Below are positions 17,637-25,177 of a stretch of 64,000 bases of DNA, piece after piece. The stretch covers positions 186,001 to 250,000 of the forward strand of contig NZ_JACOPW010000009.1 of assembly GCF_015461845.1 (NCBI RefSeq), given 5' to 3'. Each line of letters starts with the position of its first letter. Within the stretch, counting starts at the first letter, position 1. The position numbers and the translations under genes are program-made. Under the pieces are notes generated by a model. The model saw only the letters and a list, made by a program, of their open reading frames with translations. It was not told the DNA's origin and did not search any database. This DNA comes from Pseudomonas mucoides. GTDB lineage: Bacteria > Pseudomonadota > Gammaproteobacteria > Pseudomonadales > Pseudomonadaceae.

Positions 17637-18044
17637 ATGCAAACCTATCATTTGTTCATCAGCCATTCATGGAGCTACCCCCACGCCCACGACAATCTCG
17701 TGCGCCTGCTCAACGCCAAACCCGGCTTCACCTTCAAAAATTTTTCAGTGCCGACGGACAACCCGATCGTCGACGCGCAGACCGACAAGCAACTGGAAAC
17801 CGCCATCGAAAACAAAATCCGCCCCTGCTCGGCGGTGCTGATCATGGCGGGGATGTATTCGACCTACAGCACGTGGATCAACAAGGAAATCGAGATCGCC
17901 AAGCGGATGGGCAAGGTGATCATTGCGGTCAAGCCGTTTGGGGCAGAGCGGATTTCCACGGTGGTGCGTGATGCCGCGCACGCCGAATGTGCGTGGAACA
18001 CCAACAGCATCGTCAACGCCATTCGCCTGCACACGGCGGTGTAA
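17637..18044 (+). CDS. TIR-domain protein 1 (ThsB/DUF1863-like), putative immune signal synthase
   Basis: A 135-residue protein that is almost entirely one TIR fold. The first strand and box-1-like stretch HLFISHSW (5-12) matches the TIR-like family containing Thoeris ThsB. The alphaC-type segment YSTWINKEIEIAKRMGK places a likely catalytic glutamate at E84, as needed for NAD cleavage. GAGGGA lies six bases before the ATG. Only 2 nt separate it from the caspase-like gene, so the two are co-expressed. In Thoeris systems TIR proteins sense infection and make cyclic ADP-ribose-type signals; that role is inferred here. It does not resemble the second TIR closely by eye. Confidence 0.85.
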   Translation: MQTYHLFISHSWSYPHAHDNLVRLLNAKPGFTFKNFSVPTDNPIVDAQTDKQLETAIENKIRPCSAVLIMAGMYSTYSTWINKEIEIAKRMGKVIIAVKPFGAERISTVVRDAAHAECAWNTNSIVNAIRLHTAV

Positions 18045-18046
18045 GC

Positions 18047-19006
18047 ATGCGCAAGGGACTGTTCATAGGCATCAACCACTACACCCATGTGTCGCCATTG
18101 AGTGGCTGCAACAACGACGCGATGGCCATGGCCTCGGTGCTGGAGCGCCACGCCAACGGGCGTCCGAACTTCAGCAGCAAGGTCCTGACTTCGGCGGAGG
18201 AAAACCTCACTCATACGAACCTGAAGCAGCAGATCCAGAGTCTGTTTTCCGGCGATTGCGATGTGGCGCTGCTGTACTTCGCCGGTCACGGCCAATTTGA
18301 TACCAGCATCGATGAAGGCCTGCTGATCCCTCAGGATTTCGGCCAAGGCGTCGAAGGCATCCGCATCAGCGACATCCTCAACTGGGCGGAAAACGCCCCC
18401 CACATCAAGAACAAAATCATCATCCTCGACTGCTGCCAGGCCGGCGCGGCGGCAGCCATGCGCGGGTTGCGCGGTGGTAGCAGCGTGATCAGCGAAGGCC
18501 TGACCATTCTCACTGCCTGCAAGAAAGACCAGGTGGCGCTCGAAGGTCGCGGCCACGGCGTGTTTACCGACCTCCTGCTGCAAGCACTGCACGGTGGAGC
18601 TGCCAATGTGCTGGGCAAGGTCACGCCGGGTAGCGTGTATTCGTTCGTCGACAACGCGTTAGGGGCATGGGAGCAACGGCCGGTGTTCAAGACCAACGTT
18701 TCGCAATTTGTGCCGCTGCGGGAAGTGACGCCGCTGATTGCCGAAGAAACCCTGCGCAAGCTCAAGGACTGGTTCCCCGAACCTAGCTACGTATTCCCGC
18801 TGGACCCCAGTTATGAACCGACCGAGGCCGCGTTCGATTCCGACAACGGCGACATCTTCAAGCAACTGCAAAAGTGCAACCGCCACAGCCTGATCGAACC
18901 GGTAGACGCCGAGCACATGTACTACGCCGCCCTGCATTCCACCGGCTGCCGCCTGACCGCCCTCGGCGCCTACTACCGCGAACTCGCGATCAAAGGACAT
19001 TTCTGA
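18047..19006 (+). CDS. Caspase-like (peptidase C14) protease, putative immune effector
   Basis: A 319-residue protein with an N-terminal caspase/metacaspase fold at about 1-225. The first strand is KGLFIGINHY. The catalytic His is H81 in LLYFAGHGQ and the catalytic Cys is C130 in IILDCCQAG, the classic dyad spacing. The region from about 226 to 319 (FVPLREVTPLIAEETLRKLKDWF onward) has no known domain to my eye. No signal peptide or membrane segment is seen, so it should act in the cytosol. It starts 2 nt after TIR gene 1, and its stop overlaps the ATG of TIR gene 2 by one base. In known TIR-caspase defence the protease is switched on by the TIR-made nucleotide and degrades cell proteins. Confidence 0.9.
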   Translation: MRKGLFIGINHYTHVSPLSGCNNDAMAMASVLERHANGRPNFSSKVLTSAEENLTHTNLKQQIQSLFSGDCDVALLYFAGHGQFDTSIDEGLLIPQDFGQGVEGIRISDILNWAENAPHIKNKIIILDCCQAGAAAAMRGLRGGSSVISEGLTILTACKKDQVALEGRGHGVFTDLLLQALHGGAANVLGKVTPGSVYSFVDNALGAWEQRPVFKTNVSQFVPLREVTPLIAEETLRKLKDWFPEPSYVFPLDPSYEPTEAAFDSDNGDIFKQLQKCNRHSLIEPVDAEHMYYAALHSTGCRLTALGAYYRELAIKGHF

Positions 19007-19491
19007 TGCCTGTGTTTATCAGCTACCGCCATAGCGACCGCCCCCACGCCATCGCCATCAACTCCCGCCTGATTCAGGCCAACATCAAGACCTACTTCGA
19101 CGTACTGGACCCGGAATCACAGACCACTGACGACATCACCGGGGTCATCACCCGCAACATCACCGCGTGTACGCATCTGATTGCGGTGGTCTCGGGCAAG
19201 ACCGCGTTGTCGTGGTGGGTGCCGTTTGAAATCGGTGAAGCGACCATCAGTAATCGACGGATCTGCTCATTCAAGACAGAACCGGCGGAACTGCCGCTGT
19301 ATCTCGATAAATGGCCCAAGATCAGCACCGACAGGGATCTGGAGTTTTTCATCGATGCCTATCGAGAGGAAGTGGCGACCAAGCGCTCAATGACACTGGA
19401 TTCAATCAGCGAATCCCTTTATGGCACCTACAAACGCAATGCCGAGCTGTTCCACGACCAGCTCAAGAACCGTATTCAACGGGGTTTCTGA
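19006..19491 (+). CDS. TIR-domain protein 2, putative immune signal synthase or modulator
   Basis: A 161-residue protein with a TIR_2-type domain in the first 110 residues. It begins MPVFISYRHSDRPHA, where FISYRHSD is a textbook TIR box 1. SWWVPFEIGEA puts a putative catalytic glutamate at E75. The C-terminal 50 residues (FFIDAYREEVATKRS onward) are helical and charged, probably for oligomerisation or partner binding. Its ATG shares one base with the caspase stop (TGATG), so translation is coupled. A terminator follows at 19506. Whether it makes the signal, senses phage or regulates TIR 1 cannot be told from sequence. Confidence 0.86.
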   Translation: MPVFISYRHSDRPHAIAINSRLIQANIKTYFDVLDPESQTTDDITGVITRNITACTHLIAVVSGKTALSWWVPFEIGEATISNRRICSFKTEPAELPLYLDKWPKISTDRDLEFFIDAYREEVATKRSMTLDSISESLYGTYKRNAELFHDQLKNRIQRGF

Positions 19492-19505
19492 CAGGCACAA
19501 AAATT

Positions 19506-19531
19506 AAGCCGACATCGCTGTCGGCTTTTTT
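19506..19531. terminator. Bidirectional rho-independent terminator between TIR gene 2 and motB
   Basis: AAGCCGACA and TGTCGGCTT pair around a TCGC loop, followed by TTTTTT on the plus strand. It closes the accessory operon and also lies just past the motB stop on the opposite strand. Confidence 0.88.
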
Positions 19532-19536
19532 GTCGG

Positions 19537-20580
19537 TCACTGCTTCGGCGGTTCAGCCGGCTTCGGTGCCGGGTTTTCGAAGATATTCAGACGCTCACGA
19601 AGCTCATGGGCCGGCAGCGGCTCTTTGTCCGCCGGCAAGGCGTTCGGGTCAACTGGTTTGGCCGGCACTTCGCCCGGACCGCCCTGCCCTTGTGCTGCCG
19701 GGGCTGGTGCCGGCTCTGGCGCAGGTTCTGCACCTTGCGAGCCTTCAATGGCCTTTTGGGCTTTCTTGGTCAGTACCACGATGTCGATGCGGCGGTTGAC
19801 CGGATTGAACGGGTTCTCGCGGTCGAACAGTGCCGACGAGGCATAACCGACCACCCGCGCGACCTGTTGATCCGGATAGCTGCCGGCGACCAGCGCACGG
19901 CGAGCGGCGTTGGCACGGTTGGCCGAGAGTTCCCAGTTGCCGAAATCGCCGGTACCCGAGTACGGCTTGGCATCGGTGTGACCGCTGATGCTGATCTTGT
20001 TCGGCACCGCTTTGATGGTGTCGGCCATGGCCAGCAGGATGTCTTCGAAGTACGGTTTCAAACGCGCACTGCCGGAGTCGAACATCGGGCGGTTTTCGGC
20101 GTCCATGATCTGGATACGCAAACCGTCCTGCGTGATCTCGAACAGGATCTGGTCCTTGAATTTCTGCAGCTGCGGATTTTCATCGACCTTGTTCTGCAAT
20201 TCTTGCAGCAACAGTTCCAGGCGTTCCTTCTCGACCTGCTCGGCCATGCCTTCGACCTGTTCGGTGTCGACAGTGACGCGGTCTGGCTGCGGCTGGGATT
20301 TCACCTCGGGGTTGAGGGTTTTCTCCGGCGCCAGGGTTGGGGAGCCACCCAGATCGATGATGTACGGCGTGCCACTTTCGGTAAAGCCGACCGGGTCTTT
20401 GAAGTAACCGGCGATGGCGATCTTCTGTTCCGGGGTGGCGGTGGACAGCAGCCACAGCACCAGGAAGAACGCCATCATCGCCGTCGCGAAGTCCGCGAAA
20501 GCGATTTTCCAGGAACCACCGTGATGCCCGCTCGCGTATTTCTTGACGCGCTTGATGATGATCGGCTGGTTATTTTCCAT
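19537..20580 (-). CDS. motB: Flagellar motor stator protein MotB
   Basis: MotB anchors the stator to peptidoglycan and forms the proton channel with MotA. The 347-residue protein has a basic cytosolic start, one membrane helix with the essential proton-accepting aspartate at D30 (KIAFADFATAMMAF), and an OmpA-like peptidoglycan-binding domain (ISGHTDAKPYSG ... NRRIDIVV). The C-terminal tail is long and rich in Pro, Ala and Glu. No clear Shine-Dalgarno is visible because an inverted repeat abuts the start. It is 162 nt from motA, wider than usual. Confidence 0.95.
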   Translation of the reverse strand: MENNQPIIIKRVKKYASGHHGGSWKIAFADFATAMMAFFLVLWLLSTATPEQKIAIAGYFKDPVGFTESGTPYIIDLGGSPTLAPEKTLNPEVKSQPQPDRVTVDTEQVEGMAEQVEKERLELLLQELQNKVDENPQLQKFKDQILFEITQDGLRIQIMDAENRPMFDSGSARLKPYFEDILLAMADTIKAVPNKISISGHTDAKPYSGTGDFGNWELSANRANAARRALVAGSYPDQQVARVVGYASSALFDRENPFNPVNRRIDIVVLTKKAQKAIEGSQGAEPAPEPAPAPAAQGQGGPGEVPAKPVDPNALPADKEPLPAHELRERLNIFENPAPKPAEPPKQ

Positions 20581-20584
20581 ACAG

Positions 20585-20744
20585 AGTGCTCTGTCTCACA
20601 AATACTGTTCCTTTTTGACGGTGCCTGTTGTCGCCATACGGCGTTGCCGCTCCTCGCCATAGCGAGCTATGACTCGTCTCGGCGCCTTGTCTGGCAACAA
20701 CAGTCACTCGCCAAAAAAGGAACGTATTTGCAAAACAGAGCACT
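20585..20744. repeat. Long imperfect inverted repeat between motA and motB
   Basis: The whole motA-motB gap folds on itself. AGTGCTCTGT at 20585-20594 is matched by ACAGAGCACT at 20735-20744, and CAAATAC, TTCCTTTTT and CTGTTGT blocks pair inward to a central ATAGCGAGCTAT palindrome near 20665. Arms are about 75 bp with scattered mismatches. One end overlaps the motA stop codon and the other stops 4 nt before the motB ATG. It looks like a small non-coding mobile (MITE- or REPIN-like) insert or a giant mRNA hairpin. Confidence 0.85.
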
Positions 20745-21594
20745 ATCGACCGCGAACCGCTTGTTCCAGCTCAGCGAAGCTAGGACGGTGCGCCGGGTAC
20801 AGAACCTTGCGACCGAATTCCACGGCCAGCGATGGCGGCATGCCGGACGCCGAGGCCACCAGCGAAGCCTTGATGGCCTCGTAGACGTTCAGTTCTTCCT
20901 TGGCATCGTGGGCCAGGGCATGGGCCAGCGGGCCAAAGAAACCGTACGCCGCGAGAATACCGAAGAAGGTACCGACCAATGCCGCACCCACGTGTACACC
21001 GATCATTTTCTGATCGCTTTCACCCAGGGAGGCCATGGTCACCACGATACCCAGTACCGCCGCGACGATACCGAAACCCGGCATGGCGTCAGCGATGCCA
21101 TTCACCGCGTGGGACGGGTGATCGAGGTCTTCCTTGAGGCTGGTCAGTTCCATGTCGAACAGGCCTTCCAGCTCATGGGGAGCCATGTTGCCGGAGGACA
21201 TGATGCGCAGGTAATCGCAGATGTACGCGGTCATGCGGTCATCTTTGAGCACCGCCGGGTACTTGGCGAAAATCGGGCTCGCGGCAGCATCTTCGATGTC
21301 GCCTTCGATGGCCATCATGCCTTCGCGGCGACTCTTGTTGAGGATCTCGTAAATCAGCCCCAGCACTTCAAGGTAAAAGGTGTGGTTGAAGCGCGAGCTG
21401 AACATCCCGAAGGCTTTCTTCAGAACGTTTTTGACCATGTGGCCAGGGTTGGCTTGCAGGAATGCGCCAAAGGCTGCACCACCGATAATCATCACCTCGA
21501 AAGGCTGGATAAGGGCAGCAATCTTGCCGTGGGAGAGCACGTACCCGCCGAGCACGCTCGCGAATACGACAATGATGCCGAGAATTTTAGCCAT
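20743..21594 (-). CDS. motA: Flagellar motor stator protein MotA
   Basis: MotA has four membrane helices and couples proton flow to flagellar rotation by touching FliG. The 283-residue protein starts MAKILGIIVVFASVLGGYV (helix 1), then helix 2 near 30-50, a large cytosolic loop with the charged FliG-contacting region (NKSRREGMM), and helices 3 and 4 (MPGFGIVAAVLGIVVTM and ALVGTFFGILAAYGFFGPLA). The in-frame 26-residue upstream extension is not conserved. It is upstream of motB and probably transcribed with it from the sigma-28-like promoter. Confidence 0.95.
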   Translation of the reverse strand: MAKILGIIVVFASVLGGYVLSHGKIAALIQPFEVMIIGGAAFGAFLQANPGHMVKNVLKKAFGMFSSRFNHTFYLEVLGLIYEILNKSRREGMMAIEGDIEDAAASPIFAKYPAVLKDDRMTAYICDYLRIMSSGNMAPHELEGLFDMELTSLKEDLDHPSHAVNGIADAMPGFGIVAAVLGIVVTMASLGESDQKMIGVHVGAALVGTFFGILAAYGFFGPLAHALAHDAKEELNVYEAIKASLVASASGMPPSLAVEFGRKVLYPAHRPSFAELEQAVRGR

Positions 21595-21662
21595 AGGTAG
21601 GAGAGCACTTACTGAGTCGGGTTCAAGGTCATATTCGGAGGTCGAAAAATCTCTTCTTCTCC

Positions 21663-21689
21663 TTATCGGCAAAACTGCGCCAGACTATA
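21663..21689 (-). promoter_or_regulatory. Sigma-28 (FliA)-like promoter for motAB
   Basis: On the minus strand TATA, a 15-nt spacer and GCCGATAA lie 68 nt upstream of the motA start. The flagellar sigma-28 consensus is TAAA-N15-GCCGATAA, so the -10 box is exact and the -35 box has one mismatch. This fits late flagellar gene control. Confidence 0.7.
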
Positions 21690-21760
21690 GGCCGTTCAAG
21701 CGAAAAGCTAATTTAGCCTACTCCGGGCATAGGTAATGCAGACGAAGATTGCGTCCAACC

Positions 21761-23299
21761 ATGGCTAACCAGACGAACACTCCCACTCAAAAACCGACCA
21801 CTCTAGAAGGCTGGGTCAAGCTTCTCGATGGCGTGCGCCTGCCGGTTCCGCAAGACAGCCATGACCGTGTCTGCAGGGCTATCGCCGATAACCGCAGCTC
21901 ACTGCGTGATATCGCCGAATTGATGCAAGACAGCCCGGCCCTGGCCTTGAGCATCATTCGTGAAGCCAATCGCCATACCCACGGCAGCATGACCGAGCCT
22001 GCGGAAAACCTGGAAGTGGCGATCAATCGCCTCGGCTTGAAACGCACCGAAGAACTGCTCGCCCGCCTCCCCGCCGAACCCCAAATGCAGATCCCGCTTG
22101 CCTTGCGCCAGTTGCAATTGATCAGCCAGCACGCGACGCAACAGGCCAATGGTTTTTTTGCCAGTCGCCTGGCTCGGCTGTGGCAGGACATTCATTGGGG
22201 CAGTCTGCTGTTCCTCTCGCCGCTGTGGCCGATGGCGTTGACCTATCCGCAATTGCTCGAAGAATGGGAACTGCGGGTCATCCATAAAGGTGAGTCGGCG
22301 CGCAAGGTCGAAAAGCAGTTGTTCGGGGTGCGCCTGCTGGATATTTGCCAGGCCCTGGTGACCATCTGGCGCCTGCCGATCTGGGTAGAACAGGGTTATC
22401 GCCTGCTGCTGACCGAGCAGCGCGAACTGGTCAAAGTGCTGCGCATTGCCCGCGATAGTGATCATCCGTTGCGCCAACAAAACCGCCTCGATGACGATCC
22501 GACCCTGCGGCGCTGGCTCAATCAGCCGGCCAATACCGTGCTGCTGGCCAACGGTCTGGCACTGTCGGCGCAACAGGCGTGGGACAGCCCGCACAGCGAG
22601 CGCTGGCAATACCTGACCAGCCTTTACCTGCAAATGCCCATGGCCGACGTGCAGCAACAATTGCACCAACAGGCCGCCAACAGCGCCCGACTGCATGCCA
22701 TGCCGGACCTCTGGCACCCCGCTGTTTCGCTGCTTTGGCCGTGGGGCATGAACCGGGTCCACGCCGCCTTGCTGCCGGCCCCGGCGCCGACCACAGAAGA
22801 CCTGGCGAAGTGGCGCAGCCAATGCGCCGAGTTGCTGGTGGAGCCAAGCCCCTTCACCAACGCGATGCACTTGACCACCTCCGCCCGGGACGCTCTGGTC
22901 GCGTGCGGCATGCGTCGCGTCATGATCTTGATGGCTGATCGCACGCACGCCAATCTGCGGGTGCATCAGGTTGCCGGTTTGTCAGCAGAAGCGGCCGGGC
23001 TGAATTTCGCGGTGAGCCAAAGCTCTGTGCTACAACGTTTGCTCTCGCAACAGGCCCAAGTGCGCCTGACACCGGCCAACACCGCGCAGTTCTCGGCGTT
23101 GTTGCCTGGCAACCTGCGCGCGCAGTTCCGTGGCGAACACTTGATCCTGCGCTCACTGGTCAATAATGGTCGGGTGATCATGGTGGTGGTGGCGGATCAG
23201 GGCGGCGGGCCGTTCTCGGAAATCACCGTGCAAGCCTTCGGCAAAACCGCGCAGTGCATTGAGAAAGCCTTGAACACCTTTAGCCACCGCGGCCAATGA
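21761..23299 (+). CDS. HDOD domain-containing protein
   Basis: A 512-residue cytosolic protein starting MANQTNTPTQKP. The N-terminal 250 residues form an HDOD domain: short conserved phrases include RLPVPQDSHDRVCRAI, DSPALALSIIREANR and AINRLGLKRTEELL. HDOD modules lack the HD metal residues and serve as non-catalytic regulators in signalling and motility. The C-terminal 130 residues, with ALVACGMRRVMILMADRTHANLRV, resemble a GAF-type sensor fold, but that is inferred. It is divergent from motA, and PAO1 has a homologue at the same place. Confidence 0.78.
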   Translation: MANQTNTPTQKPTTLEGWVKLLDGVRLPVPQDSHDRVCRAIADNRSSLRDIAELMQDSPALALSIIREANRHTHGSMTEPAENLEVAINRLGLKRTEELLARLPAEPQMQIPLALRQLQLISQHATQQANGFFASRLARLWQDIHWGSLLFLSPLWPMALTYPQLLEEWELRVIHKGESARKVEKQLFGVRLLDICQALVTIWRLPIWVEQGYRLLLTEQRELVKVLRIARDSDHPLRQQNRLDDDPTLRRWLNQPANTVLLANGLALSAQQAWDSPHSERWQYLTSLYLQMPMADVQQQLHQQAANSARLHAMPDLWHPAVSLLWPWGMNRVHAALLPAPAPTTEDLAKWRSQCAELLVEPSPFTNAMHLTTSARDALVACGMRRVMILMADRTHANLRVHQVAGLSAEAAGLNFAVSQSSVLQRLLSQQAQVRLTPANTAQFSALLPGNLRAQFRGEHLILRSLVNNGRVIMVVVADQGGGPFSEITVQAFGKTAQCIEKALNTFSHRGQ

Positions 23300-23341
23300 C
23301 GCTGCGCTACAATCCACCCTTTTGTGCCCTGGAGACCTCAC

Positions 23342-24157
23342 ATGTCTGACTTCTCTGGCTTGCCGCTGGTGATCGAGCCGAGCGACTTGCTCCCTCGCCT
23401 CGAGGCCCGCGATCTGATTCTGGTGGACCTGACCAGCAGTGCCCGCTATGCCGAAGGGCATATTCCCGGCGCGCGTTTTGTTGATCCGAAACGCACGCAA
23501 CTCGGTCAGGCGCCGGCACCGGGGTTGATGCCGCCGCAAGCGGCACTTGAAGCGCTGTTTGGCGAGTTGGGCCACAACCCCGATGCGGTGTACGTGGTGT
23601 ATGACGACGAAGGTGGTGGCTGGGCCGGGCGTTTTATCTGGCTGCTGGACGTCATCGGCCACCGTAAATATCACTACGTCGACGGCGGTCTGACGGCCTG
23701 GCTGGCAGAAGGCATGCCGATGTCGATCCAGATCCCGGCCCCCGTTGGCGGCCCGGTGAAATTGACCCTGCACGACGAACCCACCGCGACCCGCGAGTAC
23801 CTGCAAAGCCGACTCGGCGCCGCCGACCTGGCGATCTGGGACGCGCGCGGGCCGCTGGAGTACTCCGGCGAGAAAGTGCTGGCGGCCAAGGCCGGGCACA
23901 TTCCGGGCGCCGTCAATTTCGAGTGGACTGCCGGCATGGACAAGGCGCGTAACCTGCGCATCCGCACGGACATGCCGCAGATCCTCGAACAGCTAGGGAT
24001 CAGCAAAGACAAAGAAGTCATTACCCACTGCCAGACTCACCACCGTTCTGGCTTCACTTATCTGGTGGCCAAATCCCTCGGTTATCCGCGGGTCAAAGGC
24101 TACGCCGGTTCCTGGGGCGAATGGGGCAACCACCCCGACACCCCCGTAGAGATTTAA
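23342..24157 (+). CDS. rhdA: Thiosulfate:cyanide sulfurtransferase (rhodanese)
   Basis: RhdA moves sulfane sulfur to cyanide or other acceptors. The 271-residue protein has two rhodanese modules. The C-terminal one carries the active loop HCQTHHRSGF with the catalytic cysteine at C230, the same loop and numbering I recall for Azotobacter RhdA. The inactive N-terminal module has DDEGGGWAGR at that position. The chosen start MSDFSGLPLVIEP follows a GGAGA site. psd lies 16 nt downstream in the same direction. Confidence 0.95.
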   Translation: MSDFSGLPLVIEPSDLLPRLEARDLILVDLTSSARYAEGHIPGARFVDPKRTQLGQAPAPGLMPPQAALEALFGELGHNPDAVYVVYDDEGGGWAGRFIWLLDVIGHRKYHYVDGGLTAWLAEGMPMSIQIPAPVGGPVKLTLHDEPTATREYLQSRLGAADLAIWDARGPLEYSGEKVLAAKAGHIPGAVNFEWTAGMDKARNLRIRTDMPQILEQLGISKDKEVITHCQTHHRSGFTYLVAKSLGYPRVKGYAGSWGEWGNHPDTPVEI

Positions 24158-24173
24158 GGTTTAAGGACAGTTA

Positions 24174-25034
24174 ATGAACAAGCGTCTGTTTATCCTCAGC
24201 CAATACCTGCTGCCCCATCACTTGCTCTCGCGACTGGCCGGCTGCATTGCCGAATGCCGCGTGCGCTGGTTCAAGAACGCCTTTACCGCCTGGTTCGCCA
24301 AGCGTTATCAGGTGGACATGTCCCAGGCGCTGGTCGAAGACCTGACTGCCTACGAACACTTCAACGCGTTCTTCACCCGCGCCTTGAAGGACGGCGCTCG
24401 TCCGCTCGACGAAACCCCGGGGGCGATCCTCAGCCCGGCCGATGGCGCAGTCAGCCAGCTCGGTCCGATCGAACACGGTCGGGTGTTCCAGGCCAAGGGC
24501 CACAGCTTCAGCGTGCTGGAGTTGCTGGGCGGTGACGCGGCCAACGCCGCGCCGTTCATGGGCGGTGATTTCGCGACTATCTACCTGTCGCCGAAGGACT
24601 ACCACCGCGTGCACATGCCGCTGGCCGGCACCCTGCGCGAGATGGTCTACATCCCGGGCCGGATTTTCTCGGTCAACCAGACCACCGCCGAAAACGTGCC
24701 GGAGCTGTTTGCCCGCAACGAACGTGTGGCGTGCATTTTCGACACTGAGCGCGGGCCGATGGCCGTGGTGCTGGTGGGCGCGATGATCGTTGCGTCGATC
24801 GAAACCGTCTGGGCCGGGCTGGTCACGCCGCCGAAACGCGAATTGAAAACCTTCCGCTACGACGAAGCCGCGCGCGCGCCCATTCATCTGGAGAAAGGTG
24901 CGGAACTGGGTCGCTTCAAACTGGGTTCGACCGCTGTCGTGCTGTTCGGGCCAGACCAGGTCAAATGGGCCGAAGAACTGGCGGCCGGTTCGCCGGTACA
25001 GATGGGCCAGGGCATGGGTCTGCCTAAGGCCTGA
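24174..25034 (+). CDS. psd: Phosphatidylserine decarboxylase proenzyme
   Basis: Psd makes phosphatidylethanolamine from phosphatidylserine at the inner membrane. The 286-residue proenzyme contains the self-cleavage site LGST (250-253), where the bond between G251 and S252 breaks to form the pyruvoyl group. The triad partners D90 (LSPADGAVS) and H147 (DYHRVHMP) are present. Length and motifs are normal. AGGA-type sequence precedes the ATG. It follows rhdA closely and may share its transcript. Confidence 0.97.
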   Translation: MNKRLFILSQYLLPHHLLSRLAGCIAECRVRWFKNAFTAWFAKRYQVDMSQALVEDLTAYEHFNAFFTRALKDGARPLDETPGAILSPADGAVSQLGPIEHGRVFQAKGHSFSVLELLGGDAANAAPFMGGDFATIYLSPKDYHRVHMPLAGTLREMVYIPGRIFSVNQTTAENVPELFARNERVACIFDTERGPMAVVLVGAMIVASIETVWAGLVTPPKRELKTFRYDEAARAPIHLEKGAELGRFKLGSTAVVLFGPDQVKWAEELAAGSPVQMGQGMGLPKA

Positions 25035-25177
25035 TCCGCTGATCCGCTCTTGCGAACATCTTCGGAGGGGCGGATACACACCCGGTGGCGACCGCTCTGG
25101 TTGTCCCGCGCTGATGGACATAGCTGCTACAGTCAGGTCATTCACTGCCCATTGACCGGCTGGAGTTTTTCCACGGC

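Noticed and set aside
17637..18044. TIR protein 1 as a eukaryote-like host-interfering virulence TIR
   Set aside because: It is short, leads a caspase operon and is ThsB-like, which fits defence better than a secreted effector; no secretion signal is seen.
17425..19536. Prophage or transposon carrying the TIR-caspase genes
   Set aside because: No integrase, transposase, terminal repeats or target duplication is visible at the borders.
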